NCBI GenBank assembly: GCA_963777565.1
Contig: CAVZQZ010000010.1
Coordinates: forward strand, 1-64,000
DNA length: 64,000 bases
DNA from: CALMEC01 sp963777565
Lineage (GTDB): Bacteria; Actinomycetota; Thermoleophilia; Miltoncostaeales; Miltoncostaeaceae
Direction of reading: 5' to 3'
Part shown: one piece after another, positions 62,013-64,000 of the stretch
Layout of the letters: the number at the start of each line of letters is the position of its first letter
Position numbering within the stretch: the first letter of the stretch is position 1
The notes under the pieces: generated by a model
What the model was told of the DNA's origin: nothing
Databases searched by the model: none
The model's input: the letters and a program-made list of their open reading frames with translations, nothing else
Position numbers and translations under genes: made by a program

Positions 62013-62945
62013 GTGACTCGCGACGAGTGGCTGCTCGAGCGCACCTTCACGGGCGCGAGCTTCGATCCCGACGCGCTGGCCGCCCGCCGTGCCGGGTCCG
62101 GCACGAGCGTGTCGGTCGTGGTCCCGGCGCTCGACGTGGCCGACACCGTCGGCGCGATCGTTGGGGCGATCCGCGACCGCTGGATCGGCCCGGGCGGGCT
62201 CGTCGACGAGGTGGTCGTGATCGACAGCGCCAGCTCCGATGGCACGGCCGAGGTCGCCATGCGAGCCGGGGCGCGCGTGGTGCAGGACGCGGAGGTCCTC
62301 CCCGACCTGGGCGCTCGCAGCGGCAAGGGCGAGGCGATGTGGAAGAGCCTCGCGGCGACCACCGGCGACGTCGTGGCCTGGATCGACGGCGACATCGAGG
62401 ACTTCGACCCGGCGTTCGTGCCCGGCCTGCTGGCACCGCTCCTGCTCGATTCGGACATCGGGTACGTCAAGGCCTTCTATCGTCGCCCACTGGCCGGCGC
62501 CGCCGACGACGGCGGGCGGGTGACCGAGATCTGCGCGCGGCCGCTTATCAACCGCTTCGTCCCGGAGCTCGCCGGATTCGTGCAGCCGCTGTCCGGCGAG
62601 GCGGCAGGTCGGCGGTCACTCCTCGGGCAGTTACCCTTCTTCTGCGGCTATGCCGTGGAGCTCGGGTTGCTGATCGACATCCTCGAAACCGCCGGCCTCG
62701 AGGCGATGGCACAGGTCGACCTCGGCGAGCGCCGGCATCGCAACCAGCCGACACCAGCGCTCGGGCCGATGGCATACGAGATCACGAACGCCGTGCTCGC
62801 CCGGCGCGGCGCCGTCCCGCCGGCCGACGGATATGTCCGACCGGCTCGAGACGCGGCGGGCGGGCTCTCGCTGGAGCGCCGCGCTGTCTCGCTGGGCGAG
62901 CGCCCGCCGATGATCGAGGTTGCGCGCGGAGCGGCGACCGCATGA
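62013..62945 (+). CDS. gpgS: Glucosyl-3-phosphoglycerate synthase
   Basis: 310 residues from GTG 62013. GT-A fold, GT81-like: SVSVVVPALDVADTVGAIVG, VVIDSASSDGTAEVAMRAGA, VAWIDGDIEDFDPAFVPGLL (metal-binding acidic motif). Then GYVKAFYRRPL, VTEICARPLINRFVPELAGF and VQPLSGEAAGRRSLLGQLPF, hallmark stretches of GpgS. It joins glucose from an NDP-glucose to 3-phosphoglycerate, giving glucosyl-3-phosphoglycerate, for the compatible solute glucosylglycerate or for polymethylated polysaccharide primers. Overlaps the phosphatase gene by 4 nt (ATGA). Confidence 0.9.
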   Translation: MTRDEWLLERTFTGASFDPDALAARRAGSGTSVSVVVPALDVADTVGAIVGAIRDRWIGPGGLVDEVVVIDSASSDGTAEVAMRAGARVVQDAEVLPDLGARSGKGEAMWKSLAATTGDVVAWIDGDIEDFDPAFVPGLLAPLLLDSDIGYVKAFYRRPLAGAADDGGRVTEICARPLINRFVPELAGFVQPLSGEAAGRRSLLGQLPFFCGYAVELGLLIDILETAGLEAMAQVDLGERRHRNQPTPALGPMAYEITNAVLARRGAVPPADGYVRPARDAAGGLSLERRAVSLGERPPMIEVARGAATA

Positions 62946-63706
62946 GGGTCTGCTACCTCGATCTCGACGAGACGCTGCTCGGCCGGGGGGGCGGCCTATT
63001 CCGCGACGGCGACGGGCTGTTCTCGTACGAGGCGGTCCACGCGCTCGAGGCGCTGCACGCCCACGGCGTTCCGGCCGTGCTGGTGAGCGGGCGCAGGCTC
63101 GCCGAGCTCAAGGCGATCGCGCGGATGCTCGGCGCCGATGGCGCGATCGGGGAGCTCGGCGCCTGCGACGCCGGGTACCCCACCGCGAACGGCCAGAACG
63201 TGCATGCCGCGATCGCTAAGACCGGCATCGTCGACACGTTGCTCGCGTGGGCGAACGGCCGCCTGGAGCCGTATCTGCCGTGGGCACTCGGACGTGAGGG
63301 CAGCCACTTGCTCGTCGGCCACGCCGGGCCCGACGCGATCGATCTCGTCCATACGCTCTCCCGGGGCACGCTCCGGCTGGTCGACAACGGCGCGGTGGGA
63401 ACGGACGGGCGGCGCGCCTACCACCTGCTTCCGGCGGGCGCCGGCAAGGGTTCGGCCGTCGCGCGCGACATCGAGCGGCGCGGAGCGAGTGCCACCGCCT
63501 GCCTCGCAGTGGGCGACAGCCGCGCCGATCTCGAGCTTGCCACGGTGGTCGGGGTGCTCGCGATCGTCCGGAACGGCGCAGACGACGACCCGTCGCTCGA
63601 GTCGGACGCGGCGTGGGTGACCGCGAAGCGCCACGGGGCGGGCGTCCGCGAAGCCGTCGAGCGCTGGCTCGCCGCAGATCCCGCCCTCGACACGCTCAGG
63701 CACTAG
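62942..63706 (+). CDS. HAD-type glucosyl/mannosyl-3-phosphoglycerate phosphatase
   Basis: 254 residues from ATG 62942. HAD motif I YLDLDETLL (nucleophile Asp), motif II VLVSGRR, motif III Lys in GAGKGSAVARDI, motif IV CLAVGDSRADLELATVVG. The long cap between II and III is of the MPGP type. Coupling with gpgS indicates removal of the phosphate from glucosyl-3-phosphoglycerate to give glucosylglycerate. Mycobacteria use an unrelated histidine-phosphatase GpgP, so this is the MpgP-like alternative. Its TAG stop shares CTAG with the stop of the convergent glycerate kinase. Confidence 0.85.
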   Translation: MRVCYLDLDETLLGRGGGLFRDGDGLFSYEAVHALEALHAHGVPAVLVSGRRLAELKAIARMLGADGAIGELGACDAGYPTANGQNVHAAIAKTGIVDTLLAWANGRLEPYLPWALGREGSHLLVGHAGPDAIDLVHTLSRGTLRLVDNGAVGTDGRRAYHLLPAGAGKGSAVARDIERRGASATACLAVGDSRADLELATVVGVLAIVRNGADDDPSLESDAAWVTAKRHGAGVREAVERWLAADPALDTLRH

Positions 63707-64000
63707 TGCTCGCCGGCCGTGAGGCCGGCCGCAAGACCTCCGATGGCGGCGCCGATCGCCGCCAGGTCGGTCTCCGTCTCCGCAAGGGCCTCGGCCAGCG
63801 AACGCACCGAGCGGCCGATCGGGAACGCCGCGACCAGTCCGAGACGACGCACCATGCCGGGCAGGAGCGCGAGCTCGCCGCACACGCCCACGCACGGCAC
63901 GCCCGCCTCCCCACAGGCGGCGGCGACTGCGGCGGGCGCCTTGCCGTGGAGGGTCTGCTCATCCAACCGGCCCTCGCCGGTGATGCACAGGCTCGCGTCC
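63703..64000 (-). CDS. Glycerate kinase, C-terminal part (cut by window edge)
   Basis: The frame is open to the window end and finishes at 63703. The visible C-terminus has SLCITGEGRLDEQTLHGKAP, VPCVGVCGELALLPGMV and LAEALAETETDLAAIGAAIG, as in GlxK/GarK-type glycerate 2-kinases. It phosphorylates D-glycerate with ATP. Beside gpgS and the phosphatase it may recycle glycerate released from glucosylglycerate; that link is inference. About the first 280 residues lie outside the window. Confidence 0.85.
   Translation of the reverse strand, partial: DASLCITGEGRLDEQTLHGKAPAAVAAACGEAGVPCVGVCGELALLPGMVRRLGLVAAFPIGRSVRSLAEALAETETDLAAIGAAIGGLAAGLTAGEH

Noticed and set aside
1..64000. CRISPR arrays, rRNA genes, complete transposases or prophage structural genes
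   Set aside because: No regularly spaced identical repeats, no conserved rRNA sequence and no transposase or capsid motifs were seen in reading both strands.

Overview
The window is high-GC DNA from an actinobacterium. The gene set (BTAD and cyclase regulators with AAA/TPR modules, a luciferase-like flavin/F420 oxidoreductase, SpoIID/LytB protein, CadC/SmtB-type ArsR sensor) and several -10-like TANNNT boxes 12-14 nt upstream of starts (leaderless transcription) fit a soil Thermoleophilia/Solirubrobacterales-like organism. That taxonomic guess is inference. No complete tRNA, rRNA, CRISPR array or transposase gene was seen.

Left part (1-9 kb) is a field of broken genes: a LuxR/AAA regulator, a CoA-binding protein, a SnoaL-like protein, a RibD_C-type reductase, a TetR regulator and a luciferase-like oxidoreductase. 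Each is readable only by switching frame two or more times. From 9 to 38 kb most genes are whole or carry one or two indels: histidine kinase/response regulator, Kup K+ transporter, ArsR sensor plus CDF-like transporter, DHA2 exporter, BTAD-AAA regulator, alpha/beta hydrolase, a cyclase-AAA-TPR protein, stress-type small membrane proteins, a membrane spermidine-synthase-like protein, an RlmJ-like methyltransferase and PPK2. Between about 4.4 and 31.6 kb the spacers carry a family of dispersed non-coding repeats. They are built from a tRNA T-arm/acceptor-like piece, a GGGCAACA direct-repeat/hairpin piece and an ACGGTGCGGGAGGG piece. I read them as remnants of att sites and integrase tails left by integrating elements.

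Middle part (38-50 kb): a deiodinase-like thioredoxin-fold protein, a flavodoxin-fold quinone reductase, a metallo-beta-lactamase-fold hydrolase, a 147-bp MITE-like hairpin, a 1256-residue tandem-cyclase/AAA/TPR protein, a secreted Ig-like protein, and a glutaminase-STAS-cyclic-nucleotide-binding fusion.

Right part (50-64 kb) is an ordered surface-polysaccharide and compatible-solute region. CcdA is followed by 2-epimerase, nucleotide-sugar dehydrogenase, Gfo/Idh/MocA oxidoreductase and beta-helix acetyltransferase, matching WbpI-WbpA-WbpB-WbpD of the UDP-ManNAc(3NAc)A route but with no WbpE aminotransferase in view. Then come a branched-chain-type solute-binding lipoprotein, a SpoIID/LytB protein, a complete dTDP-L-rhamnose set (rfbA-C-D-B on the minus strand), and gpgS plus a HAD phosphatase for glucosylglycerate, meeting a glycerate kinase cut by the window edge. 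Most genes within a run overlap by 4 nt (ATGA/GTGA), so they are probably translationally coupled.

The indel load falls steeply from left to right and one gene carries a compensating pair of shifts. Part of the damage on the left may therefore be consensus error near a contig end rather than true gene decay.
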